Made by a program: the position numbers and the translations under genes | Notes under the pieces: model-generated | Seen by the model: the letters and a program-made list of their open reading frames with translations, nothing else | Told to the model about the DNA's origin: nothing | Database searches by the model: none | IMG/VR virus record: IMGVR_UViG_3300033273_000392 | Span: 62,001 to 126,000 of that record | Reading direction: 5' to 3' (one strand) | Length of the DNA stretch: 64,000 nucleotides | Origin: a virus | Part shown: positions 27,622 through 35,952 of the stretch, piece by piece | Layout of the letters: each line of letters begins with the position of its first letter | How positions within the stretch are numbered: position 1 is the stretch's first letter

Positions 27622-27825
27622 TTAATTAGTAGCTTCAGTAGTAATATCATCGCCCTCGTGTATTAAGAACTGTTTGATAAAATTTAAGGACTCTTCAGAA
27701 CCCATGACCGCATCGGCTTTTACGTATCGCCTAGACCAATCTTTGTAGAATCTTTGATTTCCCTTTTCTAAAAGCTCTTCTTGTAGAGTCTTAATATCAG
27801 GTATGTAAAGTTTAGTAAACCCCAT
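27622..27825 (-). CDS. Small protein, 67 residues
   Basis: A short acidic-and-basic protein starting MGFTKLYIPDIKTLQEELLE and ending EGDDITTEATN. It overlaps the end of the helicase gene by one base (TAATG), so it is coupled to it. Composition suggests a compact helical protein. No family recognised. Confidence 0.62.
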   Translation of the reverse strand: MGFTKLYIPDIKTLQEELLEKGNQRFYKDWSRRYVKADAVMGSEESLNFIKQFLIHEGDDITTEATN

Positions 27826-29558
27826 TATTTTATAATTTTAACACGTTCTGTAAAGCTGTCAGGGAAAAAGCCCTTTTTATTTATCAGGCTATTAAAGCAA
27901 GCATCTAGGATATATGTAACCGCCCAGTCATCCTCATTTCGGACGCTACGGCCAACTCCTTGCATAATAGATACGCCGGTCTTCCAGTCATACCAATCTA
28001 CATACTTGCCCATCTTAGCCTTAACAAGCGGATCACCTAATGATGGATATGGAACCTTAAAGAATATCTGGAATCGACTATTATCGTCTTTTAAATCTAA
28101 TCCTTCAATAAGAGATGGACCCATCAGTATTGACCCTTCTTTATACTTAAAGATATCTAATTGTTCTGCCTTTTCTTTAGATCCGCTATAGTCCATAATC
28201 CTCCATCCATGTTGGCTATGCTGCTTAATGTATTCTGTAAAGGCATAACTCCCTGTATGAATAATGCCACGTTGCCCTTTATGCTTATCAAGAATCTTAT
28301 CAAGGACCTCTACCACCTTAGGTAAGTTACGCTCACGTTCCCTGTAAGAAAGCTTGTGTCGGTTCACAAAGATAACAGGAGACTTATCATAGTTGAATTG
28401 ATTACCTAGGCGAATCACCTTAGCAGACTGGATTCCCATGTGCTTAGCAAAACTTCTAATATCACCTAAGGTAGCCGACATAAAAATCTTGAAGCCAGCC
28501 TTCTCAAGAAGAAATTGCTTGACCATATTAGATTCTTCGACACACATAAACTTAGTCTCTTTATCATCGCGATCAATAACCATAGAGTCAACGCCATGTT
28601 CTTTGATGATATCATGGTAGTCATCAAACTTACACCATATATCTTTCATCTTATCCATGATAACAAAGAATGTGGCCCAATCCTTAGGAACCGCAGAATC
28701 ACCAGGGAAAGCCTTCTTACAACGAACACGCCCGGCTTGATGAACCTTACGGTAAACCGTGGCTAACCATCTCATATCAGCAATGGCCTTCATAAGTTCA
28801 TTAGGATCCTCTTCATGCATAAGGTCATAGATAATAGTCTTGATTCGACTTTCACTAACCGTGCTTTGACCCAATCCATTTCTCATAGAGAACTTATTAG
28901 CTGATCTAAACAGATTTATCATGTCCTCATCAACCCTAGGAGCAAAATGATTTTGCACGATACTATCGATCTTATGTGCCTCATCAAAGAATACAAAGTC
29001 GCGCTTCTTAAATGGAACCTCTTTATTGTCTTGCAGCAACTTATCTTCTACATAGTTACGTTGAATAAGCCAATAGTTATAGTTCAATAGGCTTACTGGC
29101 TGTTCTATAGCCCTCTTTCTGCTCTGAAGATATCCACAATGCTTGAAACATTTTAGCTGCTTCTCAGCCGCCTCGTATCCCATTCCCTTAAACTTGCATA
29201 CACCTAGGCTAAAGGTGTTTCCATTAACATGGCATTCATAGTTGTCGACTCCACGAACAGAAGGCCATTTGAGCTTCAACCTTGAAAAATCATTTTCATA
29301 TTGGTCCTGCAACATAAGATCAGAAGTCACAAGGTATCCCTGGTTTCCCATCTCTTTAAAGATGTATGAACACCACATAGCGATAATAGACTTACCTGTT
29401 CCAGTAGGTGCGTCTAAAATAACTGTAGATTCGGGATCCTCTAGATAAGCTTCACAGATCTGTACGATCGTCTCTCGTTGATTTAGCCTAAATGTAAAGT
29501 TAGGGCCGAATACACCTGCCTTAAGGGCAGAATCTATAATCTTATTTATATTGTTCAT
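27825..29558 (-). CDS. XPD/DinG-family helicase with Fe-S cysteines
   Basis: A 577-residue SF2 helicase. Walker A (APTGTGKS) is at about 50-57 and the DEAH box (FFDEAHK) at 190-196. Four cysteines lie between them at about 109, 121, 137 and 141 (the last two as C-x3-C), the arrangement of the 4Fe-4S domain in XPD and DinG helicases. Motif VI is visible near the end as 'MQGVGRSVRNEDDW'. These enzymes unwind 5'-to-3' on single-stranded DNA and act in repair, recombination or replication restart. It overlaps the deaminase gene by four bases. This is probably the phage's recombination or replication helper; T4 itself uses other helicases. Confidence 0.88.
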   Translation of the reverse strand: MNNINKIIDSALKAGVFGPNFTFRLNQRETIVQICEAYLEDPESTVILDAPTGTGKSIIAMWCSYIFKEMGNQGYLVTSDLMLQDQYENDFSRLKLKWPSVRGVDNYECHVNGNTFSLGVCKFKGMGYEAAEKQLKCFKHCGYLQSRKRAIEQPVSLLNYNYWLIQRNYVEDKLLQDNKEVPFKKRDFVFFDEAHKIDSIVQNHFAPRVDEDMINLFRSANKFSMRNGLGQSTVSESRIKTIIYDLMHEEDPNELMKAIADMRWLATVYRKVHQAGRVRCKKAFPGDSAVPKDWATFFVIMDKMKDIWCKFDDYHDIIKEHGVDSMVIDRDDKETKFMCVEESNMVKQFLLEKAGFKIFMSATLGDIRSFAKHMGIQSAKVIRLGNQFNYDKSPVIFVNRHKLSYRERERNLPKVVEVLDKILDKHKGQRGIIHTGSYAFTEYIKQHSQHGWRIMDYSGSKEKAEQLDIFKYKEGSILMGPSLIEGLDLKDDNSRFQIFFKVPYPSLGDPLVKAKMGKYVDWYDWKTGVSIMQGVGRSVRNEDDWAVTYILDACFNSLINKKGFFPDSFTERVKIIK

Positions 29559-29977
29559 TGGTCATTCCAACAGATAACCTCTTCAACGCTGATTCCAGCT
29601 TCTTTTAATAGCTCAACTCCGGACATATCTCTATATGATTCAGAGTAGTAAACTTCTTCGATGCCCGCTTGAATAATAAGCTTAGCGCAATCAAAACATG
29701 GCGCAGTTGTAGTATAAAGCGTAGCTCCGTTAGATGACATGGTTGACTTAGCAATCTTAGTAATCGCATTAGATTCAGCATGCAAAACCGAAGGAAGAGT
29801 ACAGTCATTCTCTTCACAGCAATTATCAAATCCCTTTGGAGTTCCATTATATCCAAATGAAACGATTTGCTCATCCTTAATGATGATACATCCAACCTTT
29901 CTACGTTCAGCATAACTCAACTTTGCAGTCTGATATGCTATCTGCATGTAGATCTTATCAATTGGTATTCTTGGCAT
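29555..29977 (-). CDS. Deoxycytidylate (dCMP) deaminase
   Basis: A 140-residue zinc deaminase. The catalytic HAESNAI motif is at 66-72 (His66, Glu68), and the second zinc motif T-A-P-C-F-D-C is at 91-97 (Cys94, Cys97). The segment 'SFGYNGTPKGFDNCCEEN' is the substrate loop of the dCMP/ComE-type deaminases. The enzyme converts dCMP to dUMP for thymidylate synthesis, as T4 gpcd does. It overlaps the helicase gene by four bases. A terminator lies immediately upstream, so it is probably driven separately. Confidence 0.92.
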   Translation of the reverse strand: MPRIPIDKIYMQIAYQTAKLSYAERRKVGCIIIKDEQIVSFGYNGTPKGFDNCCEENDCTLPSVLHAESNAITKIAKSTMSSNGATLYTTTAPCFDCAKLIIQAGIEEVYYSESYRDMSGVELLKEAGISVEEVICWNDQ

Positions 29978-29980
29978 AAT

Positions 29981-30011
29981 AAAAAAGGTCTACATTTTAT
30001 ATGCAGACCTT
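29981..30011 (-). terminator. Rho-independent terminator after the acidic protein gene
   Basis: AAGGTCTACAT (29985-29995) pairs with ATGCAGACCTT (30001-30011) with one mismatch around a five-base loop. On the minus strand it is followed by a run of T at 29986-29981. It would end transcripts of the acidic core-like gene before the deaminase gene. Confidence 0.8.
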
Positions 30012-30031
30012 CCTTAAAGTTTACTTATCTA

Positions 30032-30718
30032 TTATTCCCCGCTCCAAGCTTCTTTCATTTCTTCAATCTTCTTTGCGTAAGCATCTTTCATCTCATTGCA
30101 ATTAGCCTCAAAGGTTTCGGCAGTCATATCACCCTCCTTAACCTGCTTCCACGCCTCTTGCATTGCATCCGCTGCTAGATTAGCAGCAAGCGCAGCGTTT
30201 TCTTTCATGTAGCCTTCTAAAGTGTGGTCTGGGTAATCATCTTGCTCATAAGCAACTGCCTCTGCGACACACTTATCGTATGCTTCTTTCATCATTTCAG
30301 AAACTACGATCTCTTCTGATTCTTCTGCAGGCTCTTCAGCGTCTACGTCAGTAGGCTCCTCAGCTGGTTCTTCTTCTGCAGGTTCCTCAGCTGGTTCTTC
30401 TTCTGCAGGTTCTTCAGCTGGCTCCTCTTCTGCAGGTTCCTCAGCTGGCTCCTCTTCAGCTTCTTCAGCTTCAGCTTCTTCTTCAGATTCTTCCTCCCCT
30501 GCTTCTTCAGCGTCTTCCTCTTCGGCTTCTTCTTCAGCCTCTTCCTCCGCAGCATCACCCTCTTCTTCAGACTCCTCTTCAGCTTCCTCAGGAGCGTCTA
30601 CCTCCTCTTCTTCAATTTCTTCAGCGCCAGCTTCCTCGTCTTCTAGGTCCTCTTCGCTTACTTTAGGCATGTTCTTATTAGAGAAATACTCTTCAAAGGT
30701 TAATATCTTTCTGCTCAT
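30032..30718 (-). CDS. Very acidic prohead-core-like protein
   Basis: A 228-residue protein starting MSRKILTFEEYFSNKNMPKV. Residues of roughly 20-140 are almost only Glu, Ala, Asp and Pro, including tandem AEEPAEEEP repeats; the last 85 residues are a helical domain with Met and Lys. The acidity recalls the prohead core proteins gp67/gp68 and IP-type proteins of T4. The beginning (ILTFEEYFSNKN) resembles the shared capsid-targeting tag of the neighbouring cargo genes but lacks a clear Glu at the cut position. It lies downstream of the multi-domain internal protein. I infer a scaffold or DNA-mimic role; no enzymatic motif is seen. Confidence 0.75.
   Translation of the reverse strand: MSRKILTFEEYFSNKNMPKVSEEDLEDEEAGAEEIEEEEVDAPEEAEEESEEEGDAAEEEAEEEAEEEDAEEAGEEESEEEAEAEEAEEEPAEEPAEEEPAEEPAEEEPAEEPAEEEPAEEPTDVDAEEPAEESEEIVVSEMMKEAYDKCVAEAVAYEQDDYPDHTLEGYMKENAALAANLAADAMQEAWKQVKEGDMTAETFEANCNEMKDAYAKKIEEMKEAWSGE
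30355..30453 (-). repeat. 27-base tandem repeats encoding AEEPAEEEP
   Basis: Direct repeats of about 27 bases encode the nine-residue unit AEEPAEEEP three to four times. Copies differ by synonymous changes, so they are diverged and not recently expanded. They lie in the acidic segment of the core-like protein. Confidence 0.7.
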
Positions 30719-30739
30719 TTTTAAGTTATTTTGTTTTTT

Positions 30740-30747
30740 TATATATC
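30740..30747 (-). promoter_or_regulatory. GATATATA late-promoter-like box
   Basis: An exact octamer followed by an A-rich leader, 21 bases upstream of the ATG at 30718, in the short gap after the multi-domain internal protein. The spacing fits a late promoter with a 10-15 base leader. Confidence 0.5.
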
Positions 30748-30753
30748 AGTCTA

Positions 30754-33090
30754 TTATATAAGTCTTTTCTCAAGGTCTCTTCTCATCTTAACAAGCTTAG
30801 TAATACTAGCTTCCACGCTATCTAATCTACTTCCGTATTCATCAGATATTGGTCCACCTTCCATCTCAGCTTCTTGTTCCATATCAAATAAAAGCCGTTG
30901 TCTGTCAAGGTATAGTCCATTTAACTCTTTATTGAGCTTTTCAAGTTTAGCATAAACTTTCTTTATGTCCCTTTCTGCCATTTGTCTTTCTACATTAGCT
31001 CTTTTATCTAACTCAGCTCTTTTTGCTCTCATAGCCATAAGTACTGGGTCATTAATGTCCATTGCCTCATTTACAAATTCAGAGTACTTCTTGACAATAC
31101 CCTTATTTTCTTCTAGGTTGTTAAACTGTTCCATGTTGTTATATATCTGTTCTTTCATGGCATCTATCTCTTTTGACTTATCGATGGCCCAATCAACTCC
31201 TTCATCTCCTCCCCAAATCAACCAAGCAACATATCCTTTATCCTTCCACGGCGTATCTTTGTGCTCGGCAGAAATCTTTGAGTTCTTTCTATGTCTGTTA
31301 AACGCAGCCATACGCTTTACCGTTTCAGCAGATAGGTTTTCACCGTTAGCAAGCTGATTTGCTCTAGCCCATCCAACTGGAGTACCGGCATCAACCTCAT
31401 CTCTACCGTACTTGTCTCTCCACTCCAACGCCTTCTTTGCATTAGCCTTTGCTGCTGCAGGATAATCGTTATATGATTCTTCATTTAACGATGCCTCGGT
31501 AGTATAGACTACATTAGATCCAGACCACACATTTTGAGAAACCTCATAGTATGTCTGTCCTTCATACCTTCTTTTTATAACGCTCCAGTCTCCAGGAAGA
31601 GTCTTAAGAGATTTCTTTATGTATGCCATGTAGAATCTCCCTCTCTTAGAATCAATCTCACTCTTACCATCAGGTGAATCACCCTTAGGTGGAATGTACA
31701 ATGATTCTACTTTAAAGCCCGAATCCAATATATCTACGATAGCTTCTTTCATGATAGCCACGACCGTTGATAGAACTCTAAACTGTTCATGCATATTAGT
31801 CTGGCTTTCATCACCCTTATCTCTATCTGCAAGATTAAACGAAGCGGTTAGTACAACGTATCTTTTGTATTTAGGCTCCTTTTTAGGTTCACCTCCAAAT
31901 GAAAGTTGAAGGACGCCTTCTTTGTGCAGTCCGCCATTTAGCTTACAAATATACTTAACCCCGTCATCATTTATAAACTCCCATGTAAATTCAGCGTCCA
32001 TTCCGCCGTTACCTTTAGAGTTTGTTTTAACCTTAGAATCAAATGAGCCAAGTACCTTTTTAATAGTATCGCCGACTGGCTTATACCTAAACACCTTAGC
32101 AGAAGCGTCTCCGATCTCATTTAGCATGTAGGCCTCAAACGTATATGCCGGGTTACTAGAAATAAAGTCCTTTTTTCTCATAATAGTTTTAGCTATGATT
32201 TGGTTCACCCGCTTTACAAAAGGAATGTTTAGGTCGGTTCTTTTATCCTTAACGATAAACTCATCATATTGCTTCATAAACTTATCAAACTGCTTCTTTT
32301 TCTTGGCGAGCCTCTTAAAGAATCCAATAAGTTCAGCATCGGTAATGTCTTTATCATGTTCGACTCTAGTAAGTCTGTCGAAAAAGTGTTTTGTAAATTC
32401 TACGTCAGTCGGATCTAGAATGTCATCAGCATAATCTTCGATTCTATCCATATTAACCTTTTCCGATACAAAGCCATGTGCGTATCTTTCTCCGTTTCTT
32501 AACAATGCAGAAACTCTTGAGTAACCGTCAATCAACTCTCCATCTATAACGACAATTTCAAAGTCTAAGTCGTATTCACTTACATCATCGGAATGATATC
32601 GTTGTTCACCGCTCTTATAATACGCAGCTAAGTCAGAATCGGTTTTAAGCAATTTCTTAAGATCGATTTTTGTCATCTTAAAGTCTTTAGAAGTTACATC
32701 GTCTTCGAATCCCCATGGAATATCATCCTCTTCTGGAGTAATGCTAACTATATGGTCCCATACTTCTTCGCCAGACCATTTTCTTTCAACAATAAGAGAT
32801 TCATCCATCTTATCTAAAAGATCCTGTCGATCGAGCTGCTTATAAACCTCCCTTCTAGTCTTCTCCATTTTTTCAGCATACTTAGGATCGTCATTTCTGT
32901 TAAAGACAATCTGCTGAGTAAGAGAACCGCTAATCTTCTTAACGTCACCCTTTCTAGTCTTTATAAGCCATGCAGCAAGGTCCTTAATAGAAAGATCTTT
33001 AAATCTGCCTTCTGCATCAGGTGCATCTGAGTGATGAAAGTCAGGTGCTCCCTTAGGCTTCTTTTCATATAGAGGCTTTACGTATTTCAT
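30754..33090 (-). CDS. Large multi-domain internal head protein, probable polyprotein
   Basis: The start at the ATG at 33090 (MKYVKPLYEKKPKGAPDFHH) is preferred over an upstream TTG because it gives the tag found in neighbouring genes. The 778-residue protein has a ParB-like stretch at about 175-210 ('IVVIDGELIDGYSRVSALLR'). A middle beta-rich domain follows residue 325, then a domain with 'GTPVGWARANQLANGENLSA' and 'WGGDEGVDWAIDKSKEIDAM' that recurs in phage head-associated proteins, and a C-terminal coiled coil. Three internal sites look like prohead-protease cuts after Glu: TFEAYMLNE (ending 325), EASLNE (537, weaker) and KYSEFVNE (675). The product would be four separate peptides. A GATATATA box ends five bases before the ATG. 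Confidence 0.78.
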   Translation of the reverse strand: MKYVKPLYEKKPKGAPDFHHSDAPDAEGRFKDLSIKDLAAWLIKTRKGDVKKISGSLTQQIVFNRNDDPKYAEKMEKTRREVYKQLDRQDLLDKMDESLIVERKWSGEEVWDHIVSITPEEDDIPWGFEDDVTSKDFKMTKIDLKKLLKTDSDLAAYYKSGEQRYHSDDVSEYDLDFEIVVIDGELIDGYSRVSALLRNGERYAHGFVSEKVNMDRIEDYADDILDPTDVEFTKHFFDRLTRVEHDKDITDAELIGFFKRLAKKKKQFDKFMKQYDEFIVKDKRTDLNIPFVKRVNQIIAKTIMRKKDFISSNPAYTFEAYMLNEIGDASAKVFRYKPVGDTIKKVLGSFDSKVKTNSKGNGGMDAEFTWEFINDDGVKYICKLNGGLHKEGVLQLSFGGEPKKEPKYKRYVVLTASFNLADRDKGDESQTNMHEQFRVLSTVVAIMKEAIVDILDSGFKVESLYIPPKGDSPDGKSEIDSKRGRFYMAYIKKSLKTLPGDWSVIKRRYEGQTYYEVSQNVWSGSNVVYTTEASLNEESYNDYPAAAKANAKKALEWRDKYGRDEVDAGTPVGWARANQLANGENLSAETVKRMAAFNRHRKNSKISAEHKDTPWKDKGYVAWLIWGGDEGVDWAIDKSKEIDAMKEQIYNNMEQFNNLEENKGIVKKYSEFVNEAMDINDPVLMAMRAKRAELDKRANVERQMAERDIKKVYAKLEKLNKELNGLYLDRQRLLFDMEQEAEMEGGPISDEYGSRLDSVEASITKLVKMRRDLEKRLI

Positions 33091-33095
33091 TATGC

Positions 33096-33103
33096 TATAT
33101 ATC
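33096..33103 (-). promoter_or_regulatory. GATATATA box five bases before an ATG
   Basis: TTGATATATA followed by GCATA and the ATG at 33090. If the box is a T4-like late promoter the transcript would begin at or within a few bases of the start codon. It is one of five boxes so placed, all at genes with the capsid-targeting tag. Confidence 0.5.
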
Positions 33104-33105
33104 AA

Positions 33106-33133
33106 TAAAAAAAGGGGGACCGAATGGTCCCCC
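33106..33133 (-). terminator. Rho-independent terminator
   Basis: GGGGGACC (33114-33121) pairs perfectly with GGTCCCCC (33126-33133) around the loop GAAT. On the minus strand the stem is followed by seven T. It ends transcription of the small-gene block at 33176-36598 just before the late box of the internal head protein. Confidence 0.9.
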
Positions 33134-33175
33134 TACTAGCCCCCTAAGTTATTAATTTTATACGGCACTTAAAAA

Positions 33176-33418
33176 TTAGCCATTTACTGACTCTGATCCA
33201 ACAACTTCTTGCATTAGGTTATCTATGAGGGTCAGGCGCTCACTAGCGTCTGCGATCTTCCCTACCTGTTTGTCCATCTCATCAATAATTTGAGGATGTT
33301 CACCTATACCTACTGAGTTGTTCGCGTAAATCATTAGAGTCGCGACGGCTTCTAACTTTTGGGCTTTGTACTTAGCTTTTAAAGCTTCAAATTTCATTTT
33401 AGTTATTTCGATATTCAT
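33176..33418 (-). CDS. Small helical protein, 80 residues
   Basis: The start MNIEITKMKFEALKAKYKAQ at 33418 gives an ATGA overlap with the upstream stop, the usual junction in this genome; ATGs at 33427 and 33433 are alternatives. The protein is mostly helical, with many Lys, Glu and Met. No family recognised. It is the last gene before a strong terminator. Confidence 0.62.
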   Translation of the reverse strand: MNIEITKMKFEALKAKYKAQKLEAVATLMIYANNSVGIGEHPQIIDEMDKQVGKIADASERLTLIDNLMQEVVGSESVNG

Positions 33419-33612
33419 ACTCTGCATTTGCATTTTGTTTTACCGTTGTTAATAACTTCCTGCAAACCTGAAAAGATAATCGCAAATCCCATGAGATCCC
33501 AGAATCGATCTTCTCCTAAATGTAGGAATGATATTAAAACGAACATTATACTACATGTGTAAAAATATGTTTCACCAAGAGACTTAAAAAGTCTAATAAA
33601 CCAATTTTTCAT
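33415..33612 (-). CDS. Small membrane protein, 65 residues
   Basis: It starts MKNWFIRLFKSLGETYFYTC and contains a hydrophobic segment at about 15-35 and a second at 40-55, followed by a basic Cys-containing tail (KTKCKCRV). Two transmembrane helices are likely. It overlaps its downstream gene by four bases. The function is unknown; small inner-membrane proteins of phages often act in lysis control or superinfection exclusion. Confidence 0.62.
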   Translation of the reverse strand: MKNWFIRLFKSLGETYFYTCSIMFVLISFLHLGEDRFWDLMGFAIIFSGLQEVINNGKTKCKCRV

Positions 33613-33643
33613 TTTTTCAATAATTTATATAACCAAGTGTTAA

Positions 33644-34552
33644 TTACAAATTTGACAACGTATTGACATATTTGAGAACTGCGAGGTCCTTGGCCTTAGC
33701 CTCGAGCTCAATATCAAGTTCCAATCCATATGGATCGATGTAGTCATAGATATAGTCTGCATGCGCACGATCCATGACAGATTCATCCTCGTAAACTGAC
33801 TTAGCACTAGAGTAGTGACATAGCTGACGAATGTCCTTTGGCCACGTCATAGCAGCTAGATTAATAGCTTGTTCTTGCGTCAATTTACCAGGATGGCACC
33901 AGTGGTGGTGGTAGTCAAATGTAATAGGAATACCCCGCTCAATGTAAAGAGCATGTAGATCTTCAACTGCATATTGAGCAGGCTTATCATCGTTCTCTAC
34001 AACTAGACGCTTCTTAACTGAATCATCTAGCCTATCAAACGCAGCAATAAACCTATTAAGACATTCTCGCTTTCCACCATTAGTTGTGTTAACATGGATA
34101 TTAATAGCGGCATATGGCGACCGTGGTAGTCCCATAAGATCCATAATCTCACCATGTTGGTTTAGGTCCTTGATGGTCTTCTCTACAACTCGAGGCGTAG
34201 GTGAAGCTAAAACATCAAAAGGACCTGGATGAAACGTAATACGTTGGCCATATTTTTTAGCAAGCGTGCCGGCTCCCTTAAGAACATTACAGATCTTGTC
34301 GTAATCCGGAAGATTCGACAATTCATATTCGCTCATCCATGGAAAGATGTCCGAAGACATACGATATAATTTAATTCCATTCTTCTCATTCCACTTGATA
34401 ATCTCTACAAGGTCCTTGACGTTCTGTAAAGCAAGCTCGGATGCATAAGCAATACCTTTATCCATAAAGGTACGCTTAATCATACTGCGATTAGTAGTAA
34501 TCTTTTTGTCTTTAAGAGACAGGTTAATACAACAGTAGCCGTAATTAGTCAT
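33644..34552 (-). CDS. uvsE: UV damage endonuclease (UvdE/UvsE)
   Basis: The ATG at 34552 (MTNYGYCCINLSLKDKK) gives the standard N-terminus of the UvdE family ('GYxCiNlsL') and 302 residues, about the normal length; upstream ATGs lie in the previous gene. Family motifs follow in order: 'RMSSDIFPWMSEYEL', 'ITFHPGPFDVLASP', 'NIHVNTTNGGK', 'VENDD', 'FDYHHHWCHPG'. These supply the His and Glu metal ligands of the TIM barrel. The enzyme nicks DNA 5' to UV photoproducts and other lesions. A phage copy would repair its DNA without the host's nucleotide excision repair. It overlaps the upstream membrane-protein gene by eight bases. Confidence 0.92.
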   Translation of the reverse strand: MTNYGYCCINLSLKDKKITTNRSMIKRTFMDKGIAYASELALQNVKDLVEIIKWNEKNGIKLYRMSSDIFPWMSEYELSNLPDYDKICNVLKGAGTLAKKYGQRITFHPGPFDVLASPTPRVVEKTIKDLNQHGEIMDLMGLPRSPYAAINIHVNTTNGGKRECLNRFIAAFDRLDDSVKKRLVVENDDKPAQYAVEDLHALYIERGIPITFDYHHHWCHPGKLTQEQAINLAAMTWPKDIRQLCHYSSAKSVYEDESVMDRAHADYIYDYIDPYGLELDIELEAKAKDLAVLKYVNTLSNL

Positions 34553-34748
34553 TTCTAAACATGGATTTAAAGAATGCAAACAAGAATACAGTAACGGCGA
34601 TAGGCCATAATACGCCGGCCCACATGCGCTCAATTAAATTAAGTCTGTTTTCCTCGATCTCCTGACTATCGATAATCTTATCGTAAACATAATTAAATGC
34701 AACTCCACCGAGAAGATAGAGTGAGATATAGGGAATGAATACGCTCAT
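34545..34748 (-). CDS. Small membrane protein, 67 residues
   Basis: Starts MSVFIPYISLYLLGGVAFNY and has two predicted transmembrane helices (about 5-23 and 43-62) with a charged loop between (IIDSQEIEENRLNLIERM). It ends in a basic KSMFRND. It overlaps the UV endonuclease start. The function is unknown. Confidence 0.65.
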   Translation of the reverse strand: MSVFIPYISLYLLGGVAFNYVYDKIIDSQEIEENRLNLIERMWAGVLWPIAVTVFLFAFFKSMFRND

Positions 34749-34760
34749 AGCTATTATATG

Positions 34761-35339
34761 TTAAGTTAGACAAATGTTTCCCTTGCTAATATCAACAAGA
34801 GTCTGACTCCATAACGAAGCCCACTTCCTATCCTTTGGCTTCATGACGTGTCTGGGTTGTTCTGGTATCAATCTAGGAATAGAGTTAACCTTTTCTTTAT
34901 TGTAAGTCTTTCCCGTTGATGTTGCTCTTAGATAGAAGTAAAACTCACGTGTAGTCCCATCAAACTTATCAATCTCTTCTAGGATTCGATCGTTAGAGAC
35001 ATGGAACTCCTTTGAAAGGGCCTTTATAAGCTCACCTATAATCTTGTTATCTGTAGCTATGTGATTCTTCATAATGATATCACGGCGCTTATGGAACTTC
35101 TTTCTTTCATGTTGAATAAGCTGCCTTTCATGTTCTTCCGCATGCCCCTTTGCTTTGATGTCATCTACCTTTTGATGGTAGATCTTTTCTTCAAGATAAG
35201 ATTCATGTGCCAGCGGGCAATACTCAAACTCACCAAACTCTATACGTTGCAAAAGTTCAGGCGCACCCTTATACATGTATTTCTTAGGAAGCTTATGGTT
35301 AGCAGGATAGAATCTACGCCACCATGTAAACTCTCTCAT
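34761..35339 (-). CDS. Uncharacterised basic protein, 192 residues
   Basis: It begins MREFTWWRRFYPANHKLPKK, then has a helical, His- and Lys-rich middle (EEHERQLIQHERKKFHKRRD) and a Pro-rich end (IPRLIPEQPRHVMKPKDRKW). The basic composition and Trp residues suggest nucleic-acid contact, but I do not recognise a family. It overlaps its upstream neighbour by four bases (ATGA). Confidence 0.68.
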   Translation of the reverse strand: MREFTWWRRFYPANHKLPKKYMYKGAPELLQRIEFGEFEYCPLAHESYLEEKIYHQKVDDIKAKGHAEEHERQLIQHERKKFHKRRDIIMKNHIATDNKIIGELIKALSKEFHVSNDRILEEIDKFDGTTREFYFYLRATSTGKTYNKEKVNSIPRLIPEQPRHVMKPKDRKWASLWSQTLVDISKGNICLT

Positions 35340-35509
35340 TCCTCAAAGATTGCGTCAAAGATATCATCGTATGGGATGCCATACTTATGGCTAGATCGTT
35401 CAATCCAACCATTCGCCCAATGTGCCGCATTCTCCCTTTGTTCAGGAGTCTTGCAACTATAGAGAACCTCTCGGACTCTTATTACTCCATGCATTAAGAT
35501 TTCATTCAT
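35336..35509 (-). CDS. Very small protein, 57 residues
   Basis: A short frame MNEILMHGVIRVREVLYSCK ending in an acidic DDIFDAIFEE. Both ends overlap neighbours by four bases in ATGA junctions (with the nucleotidase gene before it and the basic protein after it), which strongly supports a real gene. The sequence looks helical with 'TPEQRENAAHWANGWIERSS'. Function unknown. Confidence 0.7.
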   Translation of the reverse strand: MNEILMHGVIRVREVLYSCKTPEQRENAAHWANGWIERSSHKYGIPYDDIFDAIFEE

Positions 35510-35952
35510 GCATCTAGGTATTTAAGGACTAGGTCCCAGTTTTCAAATTTCTTAGTTCCAAAGTGAATGTGTTCTCCGGTAAACTTACTGACCCCGTTCT
35601 TTTTACGGTCATCAATAAGGTAGTCTCCTGAACATAGATTTTTGTGATGACTTAGAATAAGGCGCTTATACGCATTCTTTCCAAGATATCGATCTACCCA
35701 TACTCTTTTATCAGACCATGCGGTAGGATTGCCCCATGGCGCTGTACTTAGAATATAGACATCAAACTTCTTGCATAGCCGCTTAAAAGCAGCAATTGCA
35801 CCATCAACTGGTTCTGGATCAGAGAATAGGTGAGGAACCTCATCTAGATTATCACCGTAAGCTGCCATAACCTGAGGATCTAGCTTGTCAATAGCGGACT
35901 GTAGGTTAACTAGTACGCCATCCATGTCAACGTAAACAATCTTCTTACTCAC
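35506..35952 (-). CDS. 5'(3')-deoxyribonucleotidase-like HAD phosphatase
   Basis: A 148-residue HAD-family protein. The nucleophile motif VYVDMDGVLVNL is at 6-17, followed by 'FDVYILSTAPWGNPTAWSDK', a substrate-loop pattern of the NT5C deoxyribonucleotidase family, then 'LILSHHKNLCSGDYLIDDRK' with the acidic motif near the C-terminus. Members remove phosphate from dNMPs. It would adjust nucleotide pools together with the dCMP deaminase. It overlaps its upstream and downstream neighbours by four bases. Confidence 0.85.
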   Translation of the reverse strand: MSKKIVYVDMDGVLVNLQSAIDKLDPQVMAAYGDNLDEVPHLFSDPEPVDGAIAAFKRLCKKFDVYILSTAPWGNPTAWSDKRVWVDRYLGKNAYKRLILSHHKNLCSGDYLIDDRKKNGVSKFTGEHIHFGTKKFENWDLVLKYLDA

